In this document: positions 49,290-58,486 of the stretch, in pieces
Layout of the letters: every line of letters starts with the position of its first letter
Numbering within the stretch: position 1 is the stretch's first letter
From: Streptomyces sp. B21-083
GTDB taxonomy: Bacteria > Actinomycetota > Actinomycetes > Streptomycetales > Streptomycetaceae
DNA: 64,000 nucleotides
Assembly (NCBI RefSeq): GCF_036898825.1
Contig: NZ_JARUND010000002.1
Location: 1,550,001-1,614,000, forward strand
Direction of reading: 5' to 3'
Made by a program: the position numbers and the translations under genes
Notes under the pieces: generated by a model
Databases searched by the model: none
What the model was told of the DNA's origin: nothing
Seen by the model: the letters and a program-made list of their open reading frames with translations, nothing else

Positions 49290-49889
49290 TCAGCCGGTCA
49301 GCGGTGGGCGCCGGTCTCCCGCGGTGCCGCCCGCCCCGTCCTCCCGGACGACCTCGCCGTGGATGACCTCACCCTGGACCACCTTGCCGTCCGGGCGGTG
49401 CATCCTCGCCTGCTGGAAGGCGTCGCCCAGGGTGCCGGGGGTCGCCTGCCTCAGTTTGCGCTCGAAGGTGCGTTCCGCGTAGCGGCTGATCGCCTTCTGA
49501 AGCGGGGGGATCAGCAACAGCACACCCACCGCGTCCGAGATCAGGCCCGGCAGCATCAGGAGCAGACCGCCGAGCATCAGCAGGCCGTTGCCCTCGCTGC
49601 CGCCGGGGCGGGCCGTGCTCGCCGACGGCGGGCCGCCCTGCTGCTGTTGCAGCGTCTCGGTGAGGTTGCGGAAGGCCCGGCGGCCCGCCCGCTTGATGAC
49701 CACGGAGCCCAGCACGAAACCGGCGACCAGGAGCAGGAAGACCGTGAAGCCGCTCGCCGCGCCGGCCACCACGGTCAGCAGCCAGATCTCCAGCACCAGC
49801 CACGCGGCGATGCCCAACGGCAGAAATGTGCGCAGCCGGGAACGCCGGGGCTGGGCAGGGTATGTGGGGGTCGGTGCGCCAGTCGTCAT
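49290..49889 (-). CDS. fxsA: FxsA-family membrane protein
   Basis: A 199-aa FxsA protein with helices at about residues 22-41 (TFLPLGIAAWLVLEIWLLTV) and 46-66 and a third segment near 105-128 (LLMLGGLLLMLPGLISDAVG). The latter, LLMLPGLISDAVGVLLLIPP, is the family signature. The soluble tail is charged. In E. coli, FxsA affects exclusion of phage T7; its general role is unclear. The ATG at 49889 starts MTTGAPTPTYPAQPRR. It shares its strand with ppm1, 91 bases upstream of it in transcription order. Confidence 0.92.
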   Translation of the reverse strand: MTTGAPTPTYPAQPRRSRLRTFLPLGIAAWLVLEIWLLTVVAGAASGFTVFLLLVAGFVLGSVVIKRAGRRAFRNLTETLQQQQGGPPSASTARPGGSEGNGLLMLGGLLLMLPGLISDAVGVLLLIPPLQKAISRYAERTFERKLRQATPGTLGDAFQQARMHRPDGKVVQGEVIHGEVVREDGAGGTAGDRRPPLTG

Positions 49890-49980
49890 ACGTCCAGTGT
49901 GCCTGGGCCGGGCTCAGCACAGGATAAGAGGATGATCAACAGAGCCTGTGACGTCGTACGGGCGCAGCCGCGAAGGACTG

Positions 49981-50775
49981 CTACGGCTTCCAGGTCCTGC
50001 CCCGGACCCGGTTCACTCGCTCGCCCACGCCCCAGGTCGTGACCCGCCACAGGGCCTCGACCAGGATGTCGCGGCTCATCTTGGAGTCGCCGAACTCGCG
50101 CTCGACGAAGGTGATGGGTACCTCGACCACGTGGTAACCGGCTCTGATCGCGCGCCGGGCCAGGTCGACCTGGAAGCAGTAGCCCTGCGAGGCGACCTCG
50201 TCGAGGCCCAGGCCTTCGAGGGTCTCGCGGCGGAAGGCGCGGTAGCCGCCGGTGACGTCCCGGATGGGCACGTCGAGCAGGACCCGGGAGTAGAGGCTGC
50301 CGCCGCGGGAGATGAACTCGCGGGACCTGGGCCAGTTGACCACCCGGCCACCGGGCACCCAGCGGGACCCGAGGACCAGGTCGGCGCCCTTCAGGGCGGT
50401 CAGCAGGCGGGGCAGCTCCTCAGGCTGGTGGGAGCCGTCGGCGTCCATCTCGATCAGGACGCCGTAGCCGTTGTCCATGCCCCAGTGAAAGCCCGCGAGG
50501 TAGGCGGCACCGAGGCCTTCCTTGCCCTTGCGGTGCAGCACCTGGACCTGGTCGTCACCGGCGGCCAGTTCGTCGGCGAGCTTGCCGGTGCCGTCGGGGC
50601 TGTTGTCGTCCGCCACGAGGACGTGCGCGTCAGGGACAGCCTCGCGCACCCGGCCGACGATCTTCTTGATGTTCTCCGCCTCGTTGTAGGTCGGAATGAT
50701 CACCAAAGCCGTGCCGAGCGGGCCGAACCGCCGCTCCTGGGCCTCTGCCGCGAGAGTCCCGTCGCCGTCGTTCAC
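49981..50775 (-). CDS. ppm1: Polyprenol monophosphomannose synthase
   Basis: A 264-aa family 2 glycosyltransferase that moves mannose from GDP-mannose to polyprenyl phosphate at the inner membrane face; the product feeds protein O-mannosylation and lipoglycan synthesis. Motifs are TALVIIPTYNEAENIKKIV, VLVADDNSPDGTGK, the metal-binding VLIEMDADGSHQPEELP and the C-terminal GYCFQVDLARRAIRAGYHVV with VPITFVEREFGDSKMS. No C-terminal membrane domain is present, as usual for the stand-alone streptomycete type. GTG 50775 follows AAGGGG; the longer frame to 50910 is non-coding at its start. Confidence 0.95.
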   Translation of the reverse strand: MNDGDGTLAAEAQERRFGPLGTALVIIPTYNEAENIKKIVGRVREAVPDAHVLVADDNSPDGTGKLADELAAGDDQVQVLHRKGKEGLGAAYLAGFHWGMDNGYGVLIEMDADGSHQPEELPRLLTALKGADLVLGSRWVPGGRVVNWPRSREFISRGGSLYSRVLLDVPIRDVTGGYRAFRRETLEGLGLDEVASQGYCFQVDLARRAIRAGYHVVEVPITFVEREFGDSKMSRDILVEALWRVTTWGVGERVNRVRGRTWKP

Positions 50776-51312
50776 TGCTGCCCCTTCGAGTCCGTACGCA
50801 GAGGTCCACCATAGTCGGCGCGGCCTGCGCCGACGTGTCAGCACATGCCTACGGGGGTGTCTATTCGGCAAGAGCCGGGTAAGCGAGTCCGCTTCGTCAC
50901 CTGTGCGCACTGCGGATCGGGGCCCGGCGCCCTTCGGGCCGACCTGGGACCCGCTGGCTGCGGGTCGACCGAAAGCCGTTGTCTACTGGACGTCCGGGCC
51001 CCACCCGGGTCACACCTTGCCGACCGGGTGGAACGTTCCGTCGCCGTGGCGCGGGCGCTGAGCCTGGCTGCCAGTGGTGGTGCGCCGGTGCGGCACACCA
51101 TCCCTGACCCAGCGGCGCTACGGCGACTGCGCGGAGGTTCCCCGGTCGGGCGTCCGGTGGTGGACCCGGCAGAACCTACCGGCCATCCGCCGTCGGCTGT
51201 CAACAGTTGCTTGAACTGCGGTTATTTCGACAACTTCCTGGTCAGGGCCGGGGATACGCGGGTCGCGCGACGGCGTGTCGGCCCCCCGTCCGTACCGCGC
51301 CACCCCGGTAGA
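50776..51312. other. Gene-poor region between ppm1 and the amidohydrolase
   Basis: About 540 bases without a gene that I can support. Long open frames here on both strands are the product of GC bias; their proteins show no recognisable motif. The region should contain the ppm1 promoter. A stretch near 51190-51240 (AACAGTTGCTTGAACTGCGG, TTATTTCGACAACTTCC) is relatively AT-rich. Confidence 0.45.
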
Positions 51313-52929
51313 TCACTCGCCCGGCCGTACGAACACGGTCCGTCCGCCCACCACTGTGCGCAGACAGACCGGGAGGTCGGTGCCCGGGGTGAGATCGGGC
51401 AGGCCCGGGGTACCGGAGCGGGGGTCGGTGGACCAGCGGGCGACCCTGTCGTCGGGGGCTTGGACCACGAGGGCGTCGGCGCGCCAGAGGGCGTAGTCCG
51501 CGGGCGCGCCCGGCACCAGGACGCCGGCGTCGTCGCGCCCGACGGCACGCCAGCCGCCGCGGGTATGGGCCGTGAAGGCCGCGCGGACCGAGATGCGGTG
51601 CTCCGGGGTGCGGTGGAAGGCGGCGGCGCGGACCGTACCCCAGGGGCCGAGCGGGGTGACGGGGCTGTCCGAGCCCAGCGCGAGCGGGACGCCGGCCTTC
51701 AGGAGGGCCGCGAAGGGATTCAGGGCCCGAGCGCGGTCCGCGCCCAGGCGTTGGGCGTACATACCCTCCTCGCCGCCCCACAGGGCGTCGAAGGCAGGCT
51801 GCACGGACGCGGTGAGACCCAGCTCGGCGAAGGCGGCGATGGTCTCGGGGGTGAGCATCTCGGCGTGTTCGACGCGGTGGCGGGCTGCGCGGACACGGGC
51901 CAGGCCGACCTTCTCGGCGGCGGCGCGCACACCCTCGACCACGGAGGTCACGGCGGCGTCCCCGATGGCGTGGAAGCCCGCCTGGAGGCCGGCTTCGCTG
52001 CAGGCGACGACATGGGCGGCGACGGCCGCGGTGTCCAGGTAGGCGGTGCCCGTACGGCCCGCCTCGTCGCTGTACGGCTCGTGCAGACAGGCGGTGTGCG
52101 AGCCGAGGGCGCCGTCGACGAACAGATCACCTGCGGCGCCGACCGCGCCCAGGGCGCGGGCCCTCTCGACCCCCTCTTCGCCCTGCTGAGCCCAGTAGCC
52201 GACCACCCGGGGGCCGATCTCCTCGGCGGCGAGACGCAGCAGCCCGGTGAAGTCGTCCTCCGAGGAGATCTCCGGCCCCGCGCACTCGTGTACGGAGCCG
52301 ATGCCGAGCGAGGCGGCGCGCGCGAGGGCGGCCCGCTGGGCCTCGGTGCGCTGTGCCGGGGTGACCGCGCCCAGGGCGGCGGCCCGGACGGTGTGGTGGG
52401 CGTCGCCGGTCAGCGGGGCGTCGGAGCGGCCGGTGTCGCCCCGTACCAGGTCGAGCAGTGCCGTCGTCACGACCGCCGAGTGGACGTCGATGCGACTGAG
52501 GTACAGCGGGCGTCCGCCGGTGGCCTCGTCCAGTTCGGCGCGGGTCGGCGGGCGGCCACCGGGCCAGCGGGCGGCGTCCCAGCCGTGACCGAGGAGCACC
52601 CGGTCGGCGGGGCGGCCGGCAGCGAACGCGCGCACGAGGGTGAGGGCCGCGTCCAGCGAGGGTGCCTCGGACAGGTCGAGGCCGGTGAGCGCGAGTCCGG
52701 TGGCGGTGGTGTGCACATGTGCGTCGGTGAACGCCGGGGTGACGAGGGCGCCGTCGAGGTCGATCACCTCGTCCGCGGCGCCCGCGACGGCGTCTGCGGC
52801 ACCTTCCGAGCCGACCCAGGCGACATGGCCGCGCTCGACGAGCATCGCGGTCGCGAAGGGGTCGGCGGGGCTGTGGACTTCGCCGCCTCGCAGGAGGACG
52901 GTGTCGGGGGGTACCGGGCGTTCACTCAT
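51313..52929 (-). CDS. Amidohydrolase (YtcJ-like)
   Basis: A 538-aa metal-dependent amidohydrolase of the YtcJ branch. It has the N-terminal beta-sandwich and metal motif TPAFTDAHVHTTATGLAL, then GHGWDAARWPGG, IGSVHECAGPEIS, VDGALGSHTACLHEPYSD, metal-binding histidines in FHAIGDAAVTSV and RHRVEHAEML, and the catalytic Asp in LALGSDSPVTPLGPW. It probably hydrolyses an amide or cyclic imide; substrate unknown. ATG 52929 has no Shine-Dalgarno sequence; a weak -10-like GAAACT lies 7 bases upstream. It lies 86 bases downstream of the Lrp-type regulator gene on the same strand, so the two may be linked. Confidence 0.88.
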   Translation of the reverse strand: MSERPVPPDTVLLRGGEVHSPADPFATAMLVERGHVAWVGSEGAADAVAGAADEVIDLDGALVTPAFTDAHVHTTATGLALTGLDLSEAPSLDAALTLVRAFAAGRPADRVLLGHGWDAARWPGGRPPTRAELDEATGGRPLYLSRIDVHSAVVTTALLDLVRGDTGRSDAPLTGDAHHTVRAAALGAVTPAQRTEAQRAALARAASLGIGSVHECAGPEISSEDDFTGLLRLAAEEIGPRVVGYWAQQGEEGVERARALGAVGAAGDLFVDGALGSHTACLHEPYSDEAGRTGTAYLDTAAVAAHVVACSEAGLQAGFHAIGDAAVTSVVEGVRAAAEKVGLARVRAARHRVEHAEMLTPETIAAFAELGLTASVQPAFDALWGGEEGMYAQRLGADRARALNPFAALLKAGVPLALGSDSPVTPLGPWGTVRAAAFHRTPEHRISVRAAFTAHTRGGWRAVGRDDAGVLVPGAPADYALWRADALVVQAPDDRVARWSTDPRSGTPGLPDLTPGTDLPVCLRTVVGGRTVFVRPGE

Positions 52930-53015
52930 GGGGAACAGTTTCTCGTGAGCGCTCGGCGGATCCGCACCTGGGGCGGGCCTGCCGGGCGTCCGGACCTGTC
53001 GGTCGCGTCCGCTGA

Positions 53016-53456
53016 TCAGATCTTCGGCGGGCGGGCCTCGTACGGCGTGGACAGGACCACCGTCGTACGGGTCGAGACGCCCGCGAGGGTGCGCACCCTC
53101 GCCAGCAGCTCCTCCAGCTCGTGGGGAGTGGCGACGCGGACCTTCAGGATGTAGTTCTCCTCGCCCGCCACGCTGTGGCACGCCTCGATCTCGGGGACGT
53201 CCCGGAGTCGTTCCGCGATGTCGTCCGGGGCGCTGGGATCGAAGGGTTTCACCGAGATGAAGGCCGTCAGGGGCAGCCCCACCGCCTCCGGATCGACGAC
53301 CGCGGCATAGCCGCGGACGACGCCTCGCTGTTCCAGCCGGCGCACTCGCTGGTGCACGGCAGACGTGGACAGGCCCGTGGCCTTGCCCAGGTCGGTGTAA
53401 CTCATCCGCCCGTCCTTGACGAGCAGCTGCACGATCTGTCGGTCCAGCTCCTCCAT
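53016..53456 (-). CDS. Lrp/AsnC-family regulator
   Basis: A 146-aa leucine-responsive-type regulator. The N-terminal helix-turn-helix MEELDRQIVQLLVKDGRMSY continues with TDLGKATGLSTSAVHQRVRR; the C-terminal RAM ligand domain runs from about residue 65, with AFISVKPFDP and GEENYILKVRVATPHELEEL. Such proteins form octamers that sense amino acids. The ATG at 53456 lacks a Shine-Dalgarno sequence, but TAGGTT (53464-53469) ends exactly 7 bases upstream, pointing to a leaderless transcript. The amidohydrolase gene follows on the same strand after 86 bases and may be its target. Confidence 0.93.
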   Translation of the reverse strand: MEELDRQIVQLLVKDGRMSYTDLGKATGLSTSAVHQRVRRLEQRGVVRGYAAVVDPEAVGLPLTAFISVKPFDPSAPDDIAERLRDVPEIEACHSVAGEENYILKVRVATPHELEELLARVRTLAGVSTRTTVVLSTPYEARPPKI

Positions 53457-53724
53457 GGCGCAGAACCTACAGTGCGGTTGATCTCCTCCGATACCTGAGC
53501 GGTGCTGGTCATGCCCTGTTCGTGATGTGACGACCGGTGCCCTGTGAGCCGGATGAGGGACAAAAGCATCGCCACGGGCACCTGCGGACGGCATGTGACG
53601 AACGCCACAGTCCTCGAACGTGCTCCGTGATGGTCTCGTGATTACCGCCGAGACCGGGCGGGAAGTGCTTGCTGTGGCCGAGGCCGCAGTTGCCTGGTCG
53701 GCCCAGCCCGAGGGGGAGTAACCC

Positions 53725-54171
53725 ATGCAGAGTCTTAAGCGCCCTGGTCGCACCGCGCCCAAGAGGCCCCAGTTGGTCGTCGAATCCGAGCCGGAGTACG
53801 TCGAATCCGACGCACCTGACGCACTCGACGGCGAGGAACTCGACGACTACGACACCTTCGAGATGTTCCGGGTGATCTGCCCGGACTGCACGCAGCCCAT
53901 CGCGCTGCTCGCCGACGAGGAGATCCTGCCGGAGCACGCACTGTGCGCGTCACCGTGGAACCCGTTCGGGCTCACGGTCTGCGCCGGTACTGGCCGTGCG
54001 GCGGCCGACGCCCGGTCCGCGGACGAGTCCCCGGAACCCCAGGAGCAGCACACCGCCCTGCTGTTGACGCTCCCTCAGGGGCTCGACTGGCGGACCCAGC
54101 CCTTCTCGCACGTCGGCGGCCCGGGCTCACGCCCGATGCGGGTCACCGAGCTGCGGCGCCACGCCGCCTGA
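53725..54171 (+). CDS. Conserved small protein with cysteine knuckle, 148 aa
   Basis: No known function. The N-terminal third is basic then strongly acidic (EYVESDAPDALDGEELDDYD). The middle has cysteines arranged as CPDC then further Cys at PEHALCASPWN and TVCAGTG, a possible zinc-binding set. The end HVGGPGSRPMRVTELRRHAA is basic. A good GGGGGAG precedes the ATG, so I regard it as real. It stands alone on its strand between the divergent Lrp gene and a small downstream gene. Confidence 0.8.
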   Translation: MQSLKRPGRTAPKRPQLVVESEPEYVESDAPDALDGEELDDYDTFEMFRVICPDCTQPIALLADEEILPEHALCASPWNPFGLTVCAGTGRAAADARSADESPEPQEQHTALLLTLPQGLDWRTQPFSHVGGPGSRPMRVTELRRHAA

Positions 54172-54329
54172 GCGCATCCGCTCGAATCTGCTCGAACTCT
54201 CCTGGCCGTCCCCGCACCATGGCACGCAGGCCGCCGTGGCGTGGGTCGGGTACGGGCGTGTGCCGTCGCGAACGCAGAGCCGAATCCGGGGCGCGGTGAC
54301 CTGAACGACCGTCACCGCGTTGCCCTGGC

Positions 54330-54632
54330 ATGACGACCCCCAGGTACGCGGCGCCGGGACGTTTGCGCCGGCTCTACGACTCCGGCCCGGCAGAATCGGT
54401 TCCGCAGAGCTCACTGAACCAGAGTCGGCCGAACCAGGGCCGGCCCGATCCACCGGCTCCGCCCGACCCGCCCATCTACCGTGCCCTGCTGCGCACTTGG
54501 GCCGACGGTGGCCGCACCCTGCCGGGGCGCCACGACCCGGAGTGGGTCCGGCTCGCGGCGCCGCCGGTCGGGCTCGGGATCGTGACCGACCCGTTCAGCG
54601 TGTCTCCGGGCCCGCCACATGACGGGCGATGA
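54330..54632 (+). CDS. Small conserved hypothetical protein, 100 aa
   Basis: An open frame of 100 residues rich in Pro and Arg, with a more structured C-terminal part (IYRALLRTWADGGRTLPGRH then DPEWVRLAAPPVG). The latter looks like a conserved streptomycete segment from memory. It has no clear ribosome site; its last 38 bases overlap the 3' end of the convergent acyl-CoA dehydrogenase gene. The competing frame starting at 54320 looks like a shadow. Confidence 0.55.
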   Translation: MTTPRYAAPGRLRRLYDSGPAESVPQSSLNQSRPNQGRPDPPAPPDPPIYRALLRTWADGGRTLPGRHDPEWVRLAAPPVGLGIVTDPFSVSPGPPHDGR

Positions 54633-55767
54633 CCATCCGCTGGATCTGGTTGGTGCCCTCGACGATCTGCAGGACCTTGGCCTCGCGCATATAGCGCTCG
54701 ACCGGGAAGTCCGCGGTGTAGCCGTAGCCGCCGAGCACCTGGACGGCGTCCGTCGTGACCTTCATCGCGGCGTCGGTGCACAGGAGTTTGGCCATCGCGG
54801 CCTGCTTGGCGAACGGCCGGCCGGTGTCGCGCAGCCGTGCCGCCGCGAGGTACAGCGCCCTGCCCGCCTCGATCTGGGTGGCCATGTCGGCGAGCAAGAA
54901 GCGCAGTCCCTGGAAGTCGGAGATCGGCCGCCCGAACTGCCGACGCCCGGTCGCGTAGGCCACCGCCTCGTCAAGTGCCGCCTGGGCCAGGCCGATCGCG
55001 CAGGCCGCGATGCCGAGGCGCCCGGAGTCGAGCGCGGCCAGGGCGATCGCGAAGCCCTGTCCCTCCTCACCGACGCGCCGGCTTCCGTCGAGCCGGACTC
55101 CGTCGAAGTTGATCTGCGCGGTGGGCGAGCCCTTGAGGCCCATCTTCCGTTCCGGCGCGGCGGCGCTCAGCCCCTCCGCGTCTGCGGGGGCCAGGAACGC
55201 GGTGATTCCCCGCGGGCCCTCCTCGCCGGTGCGCGCCATGACCGTGTAGAAGTCGGCGACGCCGCCGTGTGTGATCCAGGCCTTGGTACCGGTGAGAAGC
55301 CAGTCCTCGCCCTCCCGGACCGCCTTCGTGCGCAGGGAGGCGGCATCGGAGCCGGACGCGGGCTCGGAGAGGCAGTACGCGCCGAGGAGGCCGCCGCCGA
55401 GCATCGCGGGCAGGTGCTCGGCCTGTTGTTCCTTGGTGCCGTAGTTCGCGAGGGCGTGGCAGGACAGCGTGTGCACGCTGACTCCGAGCCCGACGGTGAG
55501 GCGGGCCGCAGCGAGCTCTTCGACGACCTGGAGGTAGACCTCGTAGGGCTGGTCGCCACCGCCGTGTTCGGAGGCGTACGGGAGGCCGAGCAGCCCCGAC
55601 TCCGAGAGCAGGGCGAAGACTTCACGCGGGAAGCGACCGGCTTCCTCCTCCTCGGCGGCCTTCGGGACGATCTCGCGCCCGGTGATGTCACGGACGAGCG
55701 AGATCAGGTCCCGGGCCTCGTCCGTGGGCAGTTGACGGTCCACCGGCTGCGGGGCGTGGTCGGGCAT
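54595..55767 (-). CDS. Acyl-CoA dehydrogenase
   Basis: A 390-aa FAD-dependent acyl-CoA dehydrogenase that introduces the alpha-beta double bond in acyl-CoA (or a similar step). Family signatures are GAYCLSEPASGSDAASLRTK, WITHGGVADFYTVMARTG, YATGRRQFGRPISDFQGLRF, and the C-terminal QVLGGYGYTADFPVERYMRE followed by VEGTNQIQRMV, where the Glu of EGTxQIQ is the catalytic base. ATG 55767 follows GGGAGGAG; the longer frame is rejected. It stands alone, divergent from the chitinase gene. Confidence 0.95.
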   Translation of the reverse strand: MPDHAPQPVDRQLPTDEARDLISLVRDITGREIVPKAAEEEEAGRFPREVFALLSESGLLGLPYASEHGGGDQPYEVYLQVVEELAAARLTVGLGVSVHTLSCHALANYGTKEQQAEHLPAMLGGGLLGAYCLSEPASGSDAASLRTKAVREGEDWLLTGTKAWITHGGVADFYTVMARTGEEGPRGITAFLAPADAEGLSAAAPERKMGLKGSPTAQINFDGVRLDGSRRVGEEGQGFAIALAALDSGRLGIAACAIGLAQAALDEAVAYATGRRQFGRPISDFQGLRFLLADMATQIEAGRALYLAAARLRDTGRPFAKQAAMAKLLCTDAAMKVTTDAVQVLGGYGYTADFPVERYMREAKVLQIVEGTNQIQRMVIARHVAGPETR

Positions 55768-55986
55768 GTCGACGCTCTCCTCCCTGTCGGGCGCGACGGC
55801 ACACGCGCGCCTGAGTCGGGTGGCGTCCGCCGGTCTCACTGGTCACGGCCGATGCTGGCCCTTCCGGGTCGCGGAAGTGGTCGGCGAACGGCTGTGGAGC
55901 TGCGAGTATGCCCGATCGGCGGCACGGCGTCACCGGTTAACGAGCGTTTATTCGATCACATCCCGGCACTCCCACCTCGACCCGGG

Positions 55987-56030
55987 ATTGGTCCGAACCA
56001 TTGACCGTACTGGTCTAGTCCACTTACTGT
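55987..56030 (+). promoter_or_regulatory. Chitinase promoter with two DasR-type (dre) sites
   Basis: Two dre-like palindromes, ATTGGTCCGAACCATT (55987-56002) and ACTGGTCTAGTCCACT (56009-56024), start 22 bases apart. A -35-like TTGACC (56001-56006) and a -10-like TACTGT (56025-56030) are 18 bases apart; the second dre fills that spacer and the first overlaps the -35. This matches the direct-repeat architecture of known streptomycete chitinase promoters, where DasR, a GntR repressor relieved by amino-sugar phosphates, binds such sites. Confidence 0.88.
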
Positions 56031-56089
56031 GCCCGCAGTTCCCGGCACCACCTCCGCCGTGCTCCCCTCCCTTCCGAGGAGACAGCTCC

Positions 56090-57346
<1,257 letters not shown>

Positions 57347-57400
57347 GCGCACCCGGAAGGCGGTTGGGGCGGAGACCACGAGCCTTCGCCCCGGCCGCCG

Positions 57401-58060
57401 TCAGTTGTCCCGGCGGGCCGGCTCCGGTGTCACGTACGTCGGGTCGAGTTCCTCGATGGCGCGCATGGCGCCGCCCAGCATCTTCACGAGGAGTTCGCGC
57501 ATGATGTCGCGCGAGAGTTCCGGCCGGTCGATCCAGTCGAGGGTGGCGCCCTCCACGCTGCACACCCAGCCGAACAGACCCATGCGCGCCAGCGGGGCGA
57601 TGTCCTGTCTGCCGTACGCGCCTTCGGCGATGGTCGCGACGATCGCCTCGCGCACCCCGTCCCGGATGGCATGCACCTCGGCGTCGAAGCCGACACCGCC
57701 GCTGACGATCGTGCGGTAGGCGGCCTGGTTGTGCTCGGCGAAACGCAGGTAGCAGTCGATCGTGCGGTGCACTCGGTCCACGGGGGCGTGGGCGAGGCCG
57801 CTGGACGCGAAGGTGACCAGGTCGGCGACCGAGTCCTCGACGATGGCGAGGTAGTAGCCGCGCTTGGACTGGAAGTAGTAGTAGATCAGTCCCTTGGCGA
57901 CCTGCGCCTGACGGGCGATGTCGTCCATCGACAGCGCGTCGTACGACCTGTCGGCGAACAGCTTCCGTCCGATGGCGATGAGTTCGGCGCGACGCGCTTG
58001 GGAGCGGTCGGTGCCGCGGGCCCTCGGACGCTCGGCGGCGGACTGACGACTACTGTTCAA
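57401..58060 (-). CDS. TetR-family regulator
   Basis: A TetR/AcrR repressor of about 219 residues. The helix-turn-helix is LSMDDIARQAQVAKGLIYYY, followed by FQSKRGYYLAIVEDS; the C-terminal ligand domain includes MGLFGWVCSVEGATLDWIDR. The start is uncertain: I use TTG 58060 (LNSSRQSAAERPRARG), because upstream codons back to GTG 58126 have poor codon bias, and neither has a good ribosome site. It converges on the chitinase gene and shares its strand with the small membrane protein gene upstream. Targets unknown. Confidence 0.85.
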   Translation of the reverse strand: MNSSRQSAAERPRARGTDRSQARRAELIAIGRKLFADRSYDALSMDDIARQAQVAKGLIYYYFQSKRGYYLAIVEDSVADLVTFASSGLAHAPVDRVHRTIDCYLRFAEHNQAAYRTIVSGGVGFDAEVHAIRDGVREAIVATIAEGAYGRQDIAPLARMGLFGWVCSVEGATLDWIDRPELSRDIMRELLVKMLGGAMRAIEELDPTYVTPEPARRDN

Positions 58061-58178
58061 TTTGGGGCCCTGGTCTCCAACTGCGGGCGGGACATCCGAA
58101 GTATGGCAGACCCGAGCCACCTGCACGTTCGACTCTGATCGACGGAGCGAGCACCTCGTTCGCGGCGGATCGCACCGG

Positions 58179-58322
58179 TCAGATCAGGCCGAGCTGGGCG
58201 ACGAGCATGGCGAGCACGACCACAAACGTCCAGCCCATGACGTGCTCGAAGATCTTCGGGCCGTCTTCTCGGGGACCGCCGGTACGGGCGCGGGCGGGGG
58301 CTGCGGCAGTGGTCGCGGTCAT
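58179..58322 (-). CDS. Small membrane protein, 47 aa (SCO1431 family)
   Basis: A 47-residue protein: a short polar N-terminus (MTATTAAAPARARTGGPRED) and one C-terminal membrane helix (HVMGWTFVVVLAMLVAQLGL). I recognise it as the small SCO1431-type membrane protein of streptomycetes; function unknown. The start at ATG 58322 is preferred to the longer frame because GCGAGATG precedes it. It lies between the TetR gene and the secreted C39-like protein gene, in the order seen in S. coelicolor. Confidence 0.8.
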   Translation of the reverse strand: MTATTAAAPARARTGGPREDGPKIFEHVMGWTFVVVLAMLVAQLGLI

Positions 58323-58486
58323 GGCATCTCGCTGAGGTCGGTGTGCGATGGACTCCCCCCATCGTGGTGTCCACCTTGCCATTCATCGGTGCTTTCACGC
58401 CGGAGACGTTGGTCACATCCAGTCGGAAAACGGACAGCCCCAGGTCTTCCGGGGGCCTCCGCACGCCGTCACACCCTGTCCTCGGC

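Noticed and set aside
50838..51203. 121-residue minus-strand frame upstream of ppm1
   Set aside because: No ribosome site, Arg/Ser/Thr-rich composition and no recognisable domain; treated as intergenic.
50845..53154. 769-residue plus-strand frame over the amidohydrolase
   Set aside because: Gly/Arg-rich shadow; the minus strand carries complete amidohydrolase metal motifs.
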